Assembly: GCA_004352715.1 (NCBI GenBank)
Contig: SCFE01000041.1
Span: 1,370,755 to 1,434,754 of the forward strand
Reading direction: 5' to 3'
Origin: Hofstenia miamia
Lineage: Eukaryota; Xenacoelomorpha; Acoela
DNA length: 64,000 nt
A model generated the notes under the pieces. It made no database searches. It saw only the letters and a list, made by a program, of their open reading frames with translations, and had not been told where the DNA came from. Below are positions 22,420 through 33,189 of the stretch, piece after piece. Every line of letters begins with the position of its first letter. Position 1 is the stretch's first letter. Both the position numbers and the translations under genes were made by a program.

Positions 22420-23820
22420 TGTAGAATCATGGGGCACATCTAGCAGCTCAAGTGGTATGAAGGTTGTGGAAGATTACCATCACCAAGAGTGACCCATACT
22501 CTAACAAAACAAATGAAGATTGGTAGTTTGCCAATTTCACTGTAGAAAAAAGAAAGGAACTGAAATCATTTCCAAGAAGGCATTCCAGCTAGCAACCAAT
22601 TTACATGGCATCATGCTGAAGCCAAATCTTTAGAAACCATCCTTACCAGCCAAGGTGCTAATTGTGTGTCTCAAGTTTAATTTCTAGCTCAATAAAACAA
22701 ATTTGTTATCTCAGCTCATGTAATAAGATGTTAATAACATGTAATTACATCATATTCAAGTAAAGTATGCCAATGGCACAATATATTTGCATAGTGTGAT
22801 GTTATGTGCATGTATGATCAATTGAATTAAAGTTCTCTTATTTCCTATACTTATATGTAGCCTAAAGTGACCACAATATGGGCTTACATCTGTCAAGGAG
22901 TGATTTATTGCCCCAGTCACAGTGGAGTTCCTCCCACATTATTGCTGGATCTTACAGTTTCATTATCATAAAATCAATACCAGATCTAAAAAGGTTAGCA
23001 GTATAATAGATGATAAAAAAGCAAATGTTATCCAGATTTATTTGACAATTTTAACAATAAGTTCCCTAATTTATACAGAGAAAAGGTAAATATTTACTGT
23101 TTACAAAATTCACTTATTTCCCTTGCAAATAAAATGAGCAATTTACACATACTCTTAATTGGGGGGACAATTATAACACATTTGAAAATTAAGTTCAAAA
23201 CACTGAAAATTAGTAAAAATCATTAAGTTAATGATGGAAATAGCACTGAATTAATTAAGAGAGTGCCAATAAGTAAAAATAAAATAAAAAGGGCCCTGAG
23301 TGACTCTACCTGCCCCCCCATTGCACAGTTAAGTTTGCGGTAACAGTTGGACAGTAGGACCACACAACAGCTTTTGGGCTTCTTCAACCATTTCTTTTGC
23401 CAGCACATCATCCCAGGACAAAACCTTGGCATACCATGGTCACTGAGTTACTTGCATAAGGGCTTCCCATTGTGTGATGGTTTCACTGCATAGCCTGAAG
23501 TACTTTAGCTCTGGTAGCCTAGAACTAATGGGGCAATTACATTGTAAGACATTCAATCTCTGGGTGATTGTATCATAGAAGCATTCATATAATCAGAGGT
23601 CCTTGAGAGCAATGAGAAGTGTCATTAGGGCATCAGTGTCAGAGGTGTGTGTGTCTTCAGCACTGATTCTTGTATCAGGGTAGAAGTGGAGAAAGACCTC
23701 CCATAAGGATCCCATACATGTGGTGTGATCTACACAGAGAGAACAATACTCATTCACCTGCTGCAAGGTCATTTCCTCAGGATTGGTGATGCCAGCATGT
23801 AACATTGTAATTATTTAATA
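22420..23820 (-). mobile_element. Second copy of the gag-only LTR element, 3' half, inverted
   Basis: On the minus strand: coding part 23805-23593 (PEEMTLQQVNEYCSL, then TSDTDALMTLLIALKDL) matching 12590-12770; further degraded internal sequence; a purine tract at about 23304-23320; then an LTR starting GGTAGAGTCACTCAGGGCC near 23303 and ending GATTCTACA at 22420. LTR homology includes GGCAATAAATCACTCCTT and GTCACTTTAGG. The last part (22420-22815) matches the right 425 bp of the 3' LTR at 13.6-13.99 kb. The 5' half is missing, replaced at about 23820 by gypsy pol. Confidence 0.75.
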
Positions 23821-23821
23821 T

Positions 23822-25100
23822 AATGCCAAGGATTTTTTGGAAAAAATTGAAACGCCACAAAGCAGGAAAGATGTGCAACAATTAATGGGATTTTTAGATT
23901 ATTACAAGATGTTCCTCCTGGAGTTAGCAGACAAGACAAAAACCATCTCAAATTTACTTAAGAAGTCCACTGAATTTAAATGGACATGGAACAAACCAGA
24001 TGTACTGGAGAAGATCAAGCTTGAACAGAAAAAGATTCCATCATTGAACACTCCCAATTATGATAAGGATTTTATAGTGGACTGTGACACCAGAATTGTT
24101 GCAATTAGTGGGGTCCTCAGTCAAGAAGTCAATGGGATTGAAAGCCCCATTCAATATTTCAGTAGGAAACATTGATCAGCCAAAAAGAATTATGGAGCTA
24201 CCAAATGTGAGATGTTGGCCTTAGTGGAATCATTGAGGAAATATCGTTATTTTATATTAGGCCACAGGTTTATTGTTTGTACCAATAGTAGTGCATTGGC
24301 CTGGCTAAAAAAGTTTAGTGGAGATAAGTTGAATATAGTGGCTCAGTGGATCAAATACTTAAATGATTTTTCTTTCTCAATTAGGCATTGTCCAAGCGGA
24401 TTACATCTAAATGCTGACTACTGGACAGCATTGCCCAGTTATGAAAGTGACCTAAAAAATCCATTTGGAGAAAAGATTCCATTCAGATTTATACCTCATA
24501 CTGAATATGAATTAATACCAGAAATAAATGCAGATCAAAACAGAAAAGCCATCTTGGCCATTATGATAAGGGAAGAAATTTTGGAAGAAGAGATAATAAA
24601 ACATCAACTGTGTGACCAGATACTAGCCAAGATCATAAAGAGACTCAATGATCCATACTTCCCCACTTCACCAGAGGTTAATTGCTATTTCAAACAATAT
24701 AATTGGAGAACAACTGATAATGGACTACTCCATGCCAAAAACCAAAATATTCGCATTGCAGTTCCTGAATACTTCAGGAGAGATTTTGTCCGCCAAGTGC
24801 ATGAGAAAGGACACCTCAGTATAATCCAAATGGAAAAAACGTTTAATTCTCAATATGTAACAATTGGTATAAGGGCAGGAGTGGTAGACATGATTGAAAA
24901 GTGTGAGAAGCACCTCCTACACAATATTAGTGTAGCATCATCCAAAAAGCAACTAAGCTGAACAATGTTGAATGATTATTATTAATTGAAATTAATTGTA
25001 AAAATTTAGTTAATGATCTTTAGTTATTTTTGTAAAATGCAACTAAGATTTAATATTGTTCAAAATGAGAAAACTTGTTAGCCAATCAAGAAACAATTGA
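23822..25100 (+). pseudogene. Ty3/gypsy pol remnant (copy iii): RT end, RNase H, integrase zinc-binding region
   Basis: Frame 23837-24175 starts in the RT-RNase H linker (SRKDVQQLMGFLDYYKMFLL; LLKKSTEFKWTW) and enters RNase H (FIVDCDTRIVAISGVLSQ). After a single TGA, 24212-24961 continues with EMLALVESLRKYRYFILGHR, VCTNSSALAWLKK (the usual third-motif Asp is Asn) and HCPSGLHLNAD. It then reaches the integrase N-terminal HHCC region: HEKGHLSIIQMEKTF ... CEKH, where the last Cys is His. The integrase catalytic core (DDE) is absent; the frame ends after VASSKKQLS and enters sequence shared with copy ii (GTAAAATGCAAC, then GCCATATTGGCAG). Only one stop interrupts it, so it is the best-preserved member here. 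Confidence 0.85.
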
Positions 25101-25172
25101 CAAATTAAATTGAGCGAACTAACCCTTACATATGAACAGCCATATTGGCAGACGAATCATTTGAAATTTAAA

Positions 25173-26172
25173 NNNNNNNNNNNNNNNNNNNNNNNNNNNN
25201 NNNNNNNNNNNNNNNNNNNNNNNNNNNNNNNNNNNNNNNNNNNNNNNNNNNNNNNNNNNNNNNNNNNNNNNNNNNNNNNNNNNNNNNNNNNNNNNNNNNN
25301 NNNNNNNNNNNNNNNNNNNNNNNNNNNNNNNNNNNNNNNNNNNNNNNNNNNNNNNNNNNNNNNNNNNNNNNNNNNNNNNNNNNNNNNNNNNNNNNNNNNN
25401 NNNNNNNNNNNNNNNNNNNNNNNNNNNNNNNNNNNNNNNNNNNNNNNNNNNNNNNNNNNNNNNNNNNNNNNNNNNNNNNNNNNNNNNNNNNNNNNNNNNN
25501 NNNNNNNNNNNNNNNNNNNNNNNNNNNNNNNNNNNNNNNNNNNNNNNNNNNNNNNNNNNNNNNNNNNNNNNNNNNNNNNNNNNNNNNNNNNNNNNNNNNN
25601 NNNNNNNNNNNNNNNNNNNNNNNNNNNNNNNNNNNNNNNNNNNNNNNNNNNNNNNNNNNNNNNNNNNNNNNNNNNNNNNNNNNNNNNNNNNNNNNNNNNN
25701 NNNNNNNNNNNNNNNNNNNNNNNNNNNNNNNNNNNNNNNNNNNNNNNNNNNNNNNNNNNNNNNNNNNNNNNNNNNNNNNNNNNNNNNNNNNNNNNNNNNN
25801 NNNNNNNNNNNNNNNNNNNNNNNNNNNNNNNNNNNNNNNNNNNNNNNNNNNNNNNNNNNNNNNNNNNNNNNNNNNNNNNNNNNNNNNNNNNNNNNNNNNN
25901 NNNNNNNNNNNNNNNNNNNNNNNNNNNNNNNNNNNNNNNNNNNNNNNNNNNNNNNNNNNNNNNNNNNNNNNNNNNNNNNNNNNNNNNNNNNNNNNNNNNN
26001 NNNNNNNNNNNNNNNNNNNNNNNNNNNNNNNNNNNNNNNNNNNNNNNNNNNNNNNNNNNNNNNNNNNNNNNNNNNNNNNNNNNNNNNNNNNNNNNNNNNN
26101 NNNNNNNNNNNNNNNNNNNNNNNNNNNNNNNNNNNNNNNNNNNNNNNNNNNNNNNNNNNNNNNNNNNNNNNN
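25173..26172. other. Assembly gap of exactly 1000 Ns
   Basis: A round 1000-base gap, so probably a fixed-size placeholder. It separates the 3' end of gypsy copy iii from the gag of copy iv in the same orientation, so an LTR (or two) may be hidden in it. Confidence 0.9.
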
Positions 26173-27110
26173 ATTTCAAAATGAAATTAAAATCCTGACT
26201 CACCAACTGTCGGAGTCCAACAAGAGGTTTGTTTCTAGAAGAAAACCAGTGATGGCAAAAAATCAAGAACTAGAAAGAACAAACAGACAATTAATTGAGG
26301 ACAATGACCTACAGGCGGGAGAATTGGAACAACTCAAAGATAAATTGAGACTGCAATGCTTAACAGAAGAAGAGAATAGAAATGACATGCAATCTCATGA
26401 AATCAAATTCCAAGCCAGAAAAGAGAGTGAGTTACAGGCACCACATATGCTGACCTGAAAGGAGGTAGCATTCAAAGAATCAGATGAAGATTCTGACATT
26501 GAAAAACAAAAAATAATAAATGAGATCAAGAAAGCAGTGACCACACAACTGCAAGAGGAGGATATACAAACAAATCACAGAAAGCTGAAATATGTGAATT
26601 TGATCCTACTGCAATTAACAGCCAATGATACAATACCATGCAAAGCGACACTACCCAAATTCAATGGGAAAGTAGATGGTTATTATCCTACATTTGCCAA
26701 GTGGCTGCAAAAACTCTATAAATGACATGGAATAATGAAGAAATGGAAGATATAGCAGATCTGATTATAAAATGCAGCCTAAACCAAAGACCAGACCACC
26801 TGGAACAGATAGCAGATTTCTGGAAAGACTTGAAAGGAGAAAAAACAATCCTGGATCACTAGCCAACAATAGATATCAATTCTGCAATGAAAAAATACCA
26901 CATAATAGTAGAGCATGCATTAAAAGAAATAAGACAAGCATATGAGATGGAGTCAACAAAAGATATTAAAGGGATGATATTCAAAAAGAAAAACACACAA
27001 GCTATGGTGTTATATATTTATCTTTTGTTGCAACTAAGCAAATCAATTATGACAAGAATATTTGTTGACAAAAGAGTTTGGCAAAAAGAGACAACTGAAA
27101 ATGCATAACC
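26173..27110 (+). pseudogene. Ty3/gypsy-like Gag fragment (copy iv)
   Basis: Begins at the gap edge with a coiled-coil frame (LTHQLSESNKRFVSRR; NQELERTNRQLIEDNDLQAG), interrupted at 26458 by a stop. It continues with DSDIEKQKIINEIKKAV and the family block PCKATLPKFNGKVDGYYPTF (26635-26694), matching copy i. Further frames at 26725-27108 are Lys-rich and shifted by stops. No CCHC knuckle remains. Confidence 0.65.
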
Positions 27111-27120
27111 TAATTAATAA

Positions 27121-29364
27121 CATGTTGCATAATGAATATCAGATGAAAGTTCAATGACAGAAGTATTCATAAACTAGAAACAGGTACATGTTGATCTGTT
27201 TGCAAAATGTAATATAAATATGCTGTAAACAGAGGAGAATGTTGATAAATTAAATCATTTGGATTTATATTTACATTTTATCAGGGTTTATTCTATTATG
27301 ACAATTGAAAGCTAAACATTGAGGCATATGAGTAGCTCTCAGGGATGCCTGCAGCACAATTACCAGCCTTTAGGTGGCAATGTCTTCATTCAGCAAACAT
27401 CAAGTCAGCTTCTGCAGTCACCCTGCCCTGTTTAGGAAAGTATGCCTTTAAGTTAGGTCTATGGATAGGGATCTTTATTCCATTTGACATTCCTAGCAAA
27501 TCAATTCTTGTTCTATAATTAATGTCATTAAACAGCTGGACAGCTGATCATATTTTAGATCCAAATTTTTGCCATTTATTATACATAATAAAATCTATTA
27601 AACATGATAGGTGTCTATGAACATGGTATTATCTATGCTACTTATTTAAGATGTATTGATTATCAATGACCAAATTTCTTCAGACAACAATGATTGCTTG
27701 CATGTATTTGAGGACATGCACTATTATAAATGTAGGGTTATTTATATGTAATGCAAATAAGAAGCAACAGTGGCAAGATTGAATTTATTCCTATTCAATG
27801 AGTTATAACAAGAGTAATCATTGTTCAAATCCAATAACAGTAAGCCATAATGGGGAGCACTGCACTTTACTAGCTAAATCATTATCACTGAGAGGATTCA
27901 TTAGTCATAACCAATTGCATAATAAATGGTGATTGCTGCTGGAAGCCACACTACTCTTGATTACCTGGCTCTGCTTTAGGCTCTGGCCCCTGTAGTTACT
28001 GCATTGATCTAAAGAGAAGCTTGATACTTGATTACATAATAGTGTAACTTTACATACAGTGTAAAAGCTAATCTAATAAATCAGATATCAGAACTGTTAG
28101 TTGGAATCTCACAAATTGGAGAAATTTGTCTTTTATCTAAGAAAAGTAATAGAAATAGCTAATTAGTGGATCTCTAAACTGTTGGGATTCTGCATGAAAT
28201 TAATTCACTGCTCTGCCATGCACTTTTGTGAAAAAAGCCTGTTTTCTTACTAGCTTTTTTTGAACAAAATTCATAAATATACTCCTTCTATAATAGCAGG
28301 AATGAAGGAAAATTAGACATTGATGAGAGTTTTCTCAGGCAAATAATTTCTAAAAAAATCTCATTGTTCATGGAATCACAAACTTTTATCTTGAAAATTG
28401 TCATGAAGGCAAGCAATAAAATGATGATTAGAAAATGTGATTTGGTATAAAGTGAAAATGTAGAATGCCATTATTAGGTTTGCCAAATTTGAGGTAAGTT
28501 TGATTATGATTATTAAAATATAATCTGCTTATAGTAATCTGCTTAAAGCTCTTAAATATCTTCAATTGTTGGATATAATTACTACATAGACTTCCTGCTG
28601 CAGCATGGACCATTATTGATTGGTAGTAGCATGGTTAGGCCCACCAAGTGGTTTCTGGTTACATAAGATAGGAAGAGATATTCGCAAAAATAACAATGGC
28701 TATTAGCCAATCAGAATACAGATAAAATTTAGCCAATGGGATTAACATTTTAAAGCAACAGAAGCAGACAGACAGTAATGGTTGTGCTCACTATCAATTC
28801 CCTCTGGTCAAACAATTATCTACAGTTTGCTGCTAAAGCCAAACTATTGAAATCACTATTAATTACTTAACCTTAAGCTGCAGTGTTGCCGAATTATAAT
28901 GATTAGAAAATTTGCATCACGCATTGCTGAAATTATTACTAATAGAAATGAGTGCAGGGTGGTTATACTGCAAGACACCATGGTAGCCATTTCCACAATG
29001 GTGGTGGTTAGTGGAATTAAATCAACTTGCAATGGAATAGAAACTATGCAGATAACATGTTTTATTATTAGATATTAAATCTCTAAATATTTCTCTAAAA
29101 ATTGTTTCTGAAGCAAAATTAATATATTTCACATGGACGAATTAACAAAATATCTAAGAAATTGTCTGCAACCTTTTCTACATATGATCTATGTGGTCCT
29201 AAAAACTATTTAGAAATATCTATATTTTCTTTTGACTTTTTTGCGGGAGACCCTGGTAAAATTTCAATTATTGCTGTGGTTTGCGGTTAAAAACCACACA
29301 TTATTGTGGTTTGCGGCAAAGATTTTTTACAAAACTTGTACTGCACTAATCTCTAGCGTAAATC
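27121..29364. other. Intergenic sequence without a supported gene
   Basis: No coding or RNA gene recognised on either strand. A short hairpin-forming stretch, TGTGGTTTGCGG plus AAAAACCACA, occurs at about 29275-29302, and GTGGTTTGCGG recurs at 29306. Confidence 0.4.
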
Positions 29365-29367
29365 TAA

Positions 29368-30141
29368 GACAGTCTTCACAACATGGTGAGCACGGTACAG
29401 AGATAATTGACATCAATAATCCTTGAAAACACTTGCCTTCATAATAAAAATTGCAACCCATGTTACATCAATTCCAAAACAGCTTGAAGCATTCTGATTG
29501 GCTAACACAAAGTAAATTAATACCATCATTCATATTTTATGACATTAAACATATATGATTATTGGGATATAGTACCTCATTTTGTGAATGCTATAATGAT
29601 TATAGACAAATTTGCAAGTGTCGGTTATTTTTAATGAATGAACTGCCACGTGATTAGCATGCAATATTATTATCAACAGAGTTGGGTGTAGCACACCACA
29701 AATGTAAAGGCGTCACTAACATAGTGCAATTTCATTATTTCATTGTAATGAGTAACATACCACTATAAAATGATAAAATAGTGGATAGAAATATATAAAT
29801 ATATGATTTAGTATATTCAATACATACATACAAAATAAGAATTAAATCTAATAGTAAAGAAGCATGTAATATAAATTAGTATTAAGTATAACAATCAATA
29901 TATTACAGTACTTTTGCAATATTGACTAATTCATTTATTAATACTTCAATAGCTGCATCACTCCCACTGAATGAAATATTAAATCAACACATGTACTCTA
30001 CTTCAATACAAAGAATGTTACCCAGTGGGTGGAGGGATCGATGAACCAATTAGCTGTCATGGTGCTGTTATGAAGTCACCTAAGGGACGTTACAAATATT
30101 GTCCCGCATCACGCGCTCACCATGTTGTTGTGAAGAGGGCG
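29368..30141. mobile_element. TIR element A, Harbinger-like MITE (774 bp)
   Basis: Left end GACAGTCTTCACAACATGG, then TGAGC; right end, read in reverse complement, CGCCCTCTTCACAACAACAT, then GGTGAGC. TAA lies immediately outside each end (29365-29367 and 30142-30144), fitting a three-base TWA target duplication as in PIF/Harbinger elements. No transposase frame inside. It abuts element B, sharing the TAA. Confidence 0.6.
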
Positions 30142-30367
30142 TAAGGCCGTCTTCACAACAATTCGGTGAGCACCCTACAGAGATCATTGGTATTGACAAT
30201 CCTTGAAAACACTTGCCTTCATAACAAGATTTTGATTGGCTAACACATTGTTTTATAATTGACTAATTCATTTATTAAAGCATCAATAGCTTCATCACTC
30301 CACCTAAAGGACATAATCAACATGTGTACGTTACTTCACAACAAAAAATGTTGTAGTGTGTTAACCT

Positions 30368-31124
30368 CCCACGTAGCCAAATACTGGTGGACCACCAGTG
30401 GTCCACCAGTGGCAGATACGGTGGGCCACTGGTGGCAAAAATATGATTTAAGCATTAGAGCAATGTCTCAAATGTAGCAACAGCGAACTTTTATATTAAT
30501 AGAGTTTAAACTAACACAAACCCAAGAAAGGGTTGAAGGAAATGCTAGCAAGCTCACAATTTATATTGAATTAAGATTGACAATGGAAAGTATAATGAAT
30601 TTTTTATTATAAGCAATAACAACAAGCACACAAAAATGCCCAATTTAGATTTAATTTTCAATTTCCAAAGAAATTGCAATTTTTAAACATTATTTTTTCT
30701 AATAATTAAAAATATATTTTGCCCAATTTTAGGTATTCATGTAGACATTGATTTCAAGGTCCACAAATAATCGTGAATAAATTATTTTGAAATTTCATTC
30801 TGCCTATATATCTTATAATTTTTGCAAACGGAAAATTGCAAAAAAGCTCTTCACAATGAATATTATATGTTTATGAGATCTAAGAGAGCATAATAATGAA
30901 TAATATTTTACTTGCAAGCATTAGCTCATATATTATTTATGATTAAGAGTAAATCAGATGTCACTAGTGGTCCACCAGTGGTCCACTGGTGGCTATGAGT
31001 GGCTGAAATTGCAACTACTGCCACTACTTATCCACCAGTGGTCCACTGGTGGCTACGAGTGGCTGTAATTGCTACTCCTGCCACTGCTTCCCCACCAGTG
31101 GTCCACTGGTGGTGGCTACATGGG
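30368..31124. mobile_element. Nested TIR element (757 bp) with palindromic subterminal repeats
   Basis: Inverted ends CCCACGTAGCCA (30368-30379) and TGGCTACATGGG (31113-31124), 11 of 12 matching. Inside the left end (30384-30440) and the right end (30963-31112) are many CCACCAGTGG/CCACTGGTGG blocks. No coding frame. No clear target duplication found, so class is open. Confidence 0.6.
30963..31124. repeat. 60-bp tandem repeats each carrying a near-perfect palindrome
   Basis: Three 21-base palindromes (10-base arms CCACCAGTGG and CCACTGGTGG around a single T) start at 30972, 31032 and 31092, exactly 60 bases apart. Between them GGCTAYGAGTGGCTG and CCACTRCTT are conserved. Each palindrome could fold as a hairpin. 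Confidence 0.85.
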
Positions 31125-31693
31125 CTGTGAGTGCGTGATGTTGTTGTAAAAAGGGCCTTAGTAAAATCGTTTGTCCCATACATGCCATTTAGTGATTATG
31201 CTAGCAAAAATGTTTCTTACAATTCTAGTTTTATAAATGCGCAATAAATAATGAAAATATGAAAGTAGAAATTTCATTGCAAAATGATATGTTTTTTATC
31301 ACTGTTTATTTAAATATTTCAAAAATTGATGTATTTGGACAACTCTTGATTTTTTTCCAATTTTGCTGAAACACATTTAGCTAAATTCTGGAAAATAATA
31401 AGTATTGCAAATAAGAACCACACTACAGCTGAAAATTTCACCATTGCCATTTAGCAATAATATGCAAAACAAGAGCAGAAGTAGTTAATTCGTGAAATCA
31501 TTCATTTGAGTAATTTGATGGCCTAAATGATCCAGGTGTTGCCATTTTGTCTAATTAGGGTTATCATAAATAATCCAACTGGTATTTGTGGTTGAGTATT
31601 ATAATTAACAAGTCCTAGTCTATGAGAGAATTTAAGGGCATCAAATATAATGTTATTTCGCAAAATAAGTACCTTGATTAATTCAAAATATGA

Positions 31694-32327
31694 TACTTTC
31701 GATTGGTGACAGTTGCTTTGTTTATTGGAAGAACCTTTAGAGCCCTATTATATACAGTATTGGCAGTCAATGTAATATTAAATCGAATTCATTTTGAAGG
31801 ATTTAGTGATGAGGAGAATGGTACGTATAAAAGGAAATTTGTAATTGAAAAAAAATTTTAGTCAATAGTGTAATCCCAAATGATGTTCTTAATCATGGAT
31901 ATTCTCTGAAAACAGAAAATATCAATGAAGAAGCGGTTGAAGAAGAGGTTTTCTATGTGGAAAAAACAATTAGTTCTGGTTCAAATTCATACAATTCGTG
32001 TCCTTCCAATCAATGTAATATATTGAAGTCACCAAGTAAGTACGATTGCATCAAGAGAGAATATTTTATTCCCCTACAGATGAGAGTGATAATTTGTTTG
32101 AGAATGTAGGATCCGATGAAATTGATAGCAGCATTGATTTTGTAGATGAAAAGAAGGATTCTCAAGTAGAAGTGAAGTCATGCAGAAACTCCAAAACAAA
32201 CAATGAGTACACATTGGTAGCAATACAGAGCTTCTACTCAATTTGTAGGCATTATAAAATTTCAAATCTCAAATCTCTAAGTTACCCAAATACAATCAAT
32301 CGGAAATTTATAAAAGTATGGGCATAA
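31694..32327 (+). CDS. Candidate spliced gene, acidic protein of unknown function, partial at 5' end
   Basis: Three open segments join in one frame across two GT-AG introns: 31694-31820, intron 31821-31861 (GTACGT...TTTTAG, 41 nt), 31862-32035, intron 32036-32079 (GTAAGT...CCTACAG, 44 nt), 32080-32327 ending in TAA. Both introns are phase 1, and the joined coding length is 549 bases including the stop. The middle exon is acidic (NINEEAVEEEVFYVEKTISS) and the last begins NESDNLFENVGSDEIDSSID, also acidic and Ser-rich. No family recognised. No ATG occurs in frame in the first segment and a TGA lies just upstream (31691), so a 5' exon is missing or the first segment begins at an internal acceptor such as the AG near 31704 or 31760. 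Chance cannot be excluded. Confidence 0.45.
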
Positions 32328-32527
32328 AATTGTACAAGAGATTTATTTTCAAGTATTTGTTCTGTGAAATACTTGCATATATTTGACAATATGATCAAAA
32401 TTTTGTAATCAAAACACACCTTATCTAAATATATATGAGCAGTGATGCCAACACAAAAATATTTTAGTACATTTGAGATTATGTAAGATATCAGCAGAAA
32501 CGGTTGGGTCTCGCTTTCGCTCAGTGA

Positions 32528-32845
32528 AGCAATCATTTCGAACGTTTTAAGAAAACGCCACTTCATCAACTTTTCTCTCATCTTAATAAAGAAAACGCCG
32601 CTGAAGCTCTCCTGCTGCTTTTCAAAAACTCTCTCAGTTCTACATCAGCCTCTGCCACGAGGTCTACTCATTCACCATTCTCAGAAGAAACTCCATCATA
32701 CACCCTTCTTAATGTAAAAACAGCAGATCGCCTTCACCTTTTCCTCATCGATATGAATCTTTCAGACGACATCGTCCTCTTTGCCCATGATGGAATCCAA
32801 TTATCTCGTCAAGGAATTGCTCATATCACTTTCGTCTTAAAATGA
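32528..32845 (+). CDS. Possible coding fragment of unknown protein (105 codons open)
   Basis: An open plus-strand stretch with higher GC than its surroundings and protein-like composition: LHQLFSHLNKENAAEALLLL, then a Ser/Thr-rich linker, then LFLIDMNLSDDIVLFAHDGI followed by QLSRQGIAHITFVLK and TGA. The DGIQLSRQG part slightly resembles the C-terminal D-x-x-H block of SGNH/GDSL hydrolases (DGxHLSxxG), but the His is Gln. No start codon before the middle. It may be a last exon or a retroelement fragment. Low certainty. Confidence 0.25.
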   Translation, partial: SNHFERFKKTPLHQLFSHLNKENAAEALLLLFKNSLSSTSASATRSTHSPFSEETPSYTLLNVKTADRLHLFLIDMNLSDDIVLFAHDGIQLSRQGIAHITFVLK

Positions 32846-33189
32846 TTCTTCATACCTCGCTTAATTTCTCACTCTTCATTTTGAATTCCAAGTGTCACCT
32901 ATCTAAAAGCTGCCAATTCTTCAAATCGTCGAACTCTTCTTCCGACGCCTCCTTCATCTGAATTATCATGAACATGTATAGAAAAAAGTTAAATTTTATT
33001 ATATATTATTTAGTTATCTATGTAATGTTACAAAATTTACCTCTATATTATATAAATCCACATCCACATGCTTCAAACTAGATATTCGTGTAGGGCTATA
33101 CCGGAGCTATGTCTAAAACATTTAAAGTAGATGACATGTAAATTTAGATAAGACGTCAATTTTGTCTTCACATATATAGAAATTTAATT

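Larger units (their letters stand above)
30145..31157. mobile_element. TIR element B, related to A, with another element nested inside
   Basis: Left end GGCCGTCTTCACAACA, right end in reverse complement GGCCCTTTTTACAACA; flanked by TAA on the left and TTA on the right. Its left 200 bp match element A in two blocks (30151-30230 to 29372-29450; 30257-30352 to 29920-30020), so the middle of A is deleted in B. From 30368 to 31124 unrelated sequence with its own inverted ends is inserted. Confidence 0.6.

Noticed and set aside
25110-26266. Long open frames of about 360 residues on both strands
   Set aside because: They are made almost wholly of Ns from the 1000-base gap.
30963-31124. CRISPR-like array (palindromic repeats at 60-bp pitch)
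   Set aside because: The spacers are themselves conserved, only three units exist, and the context is a TIR element in an animal genome.
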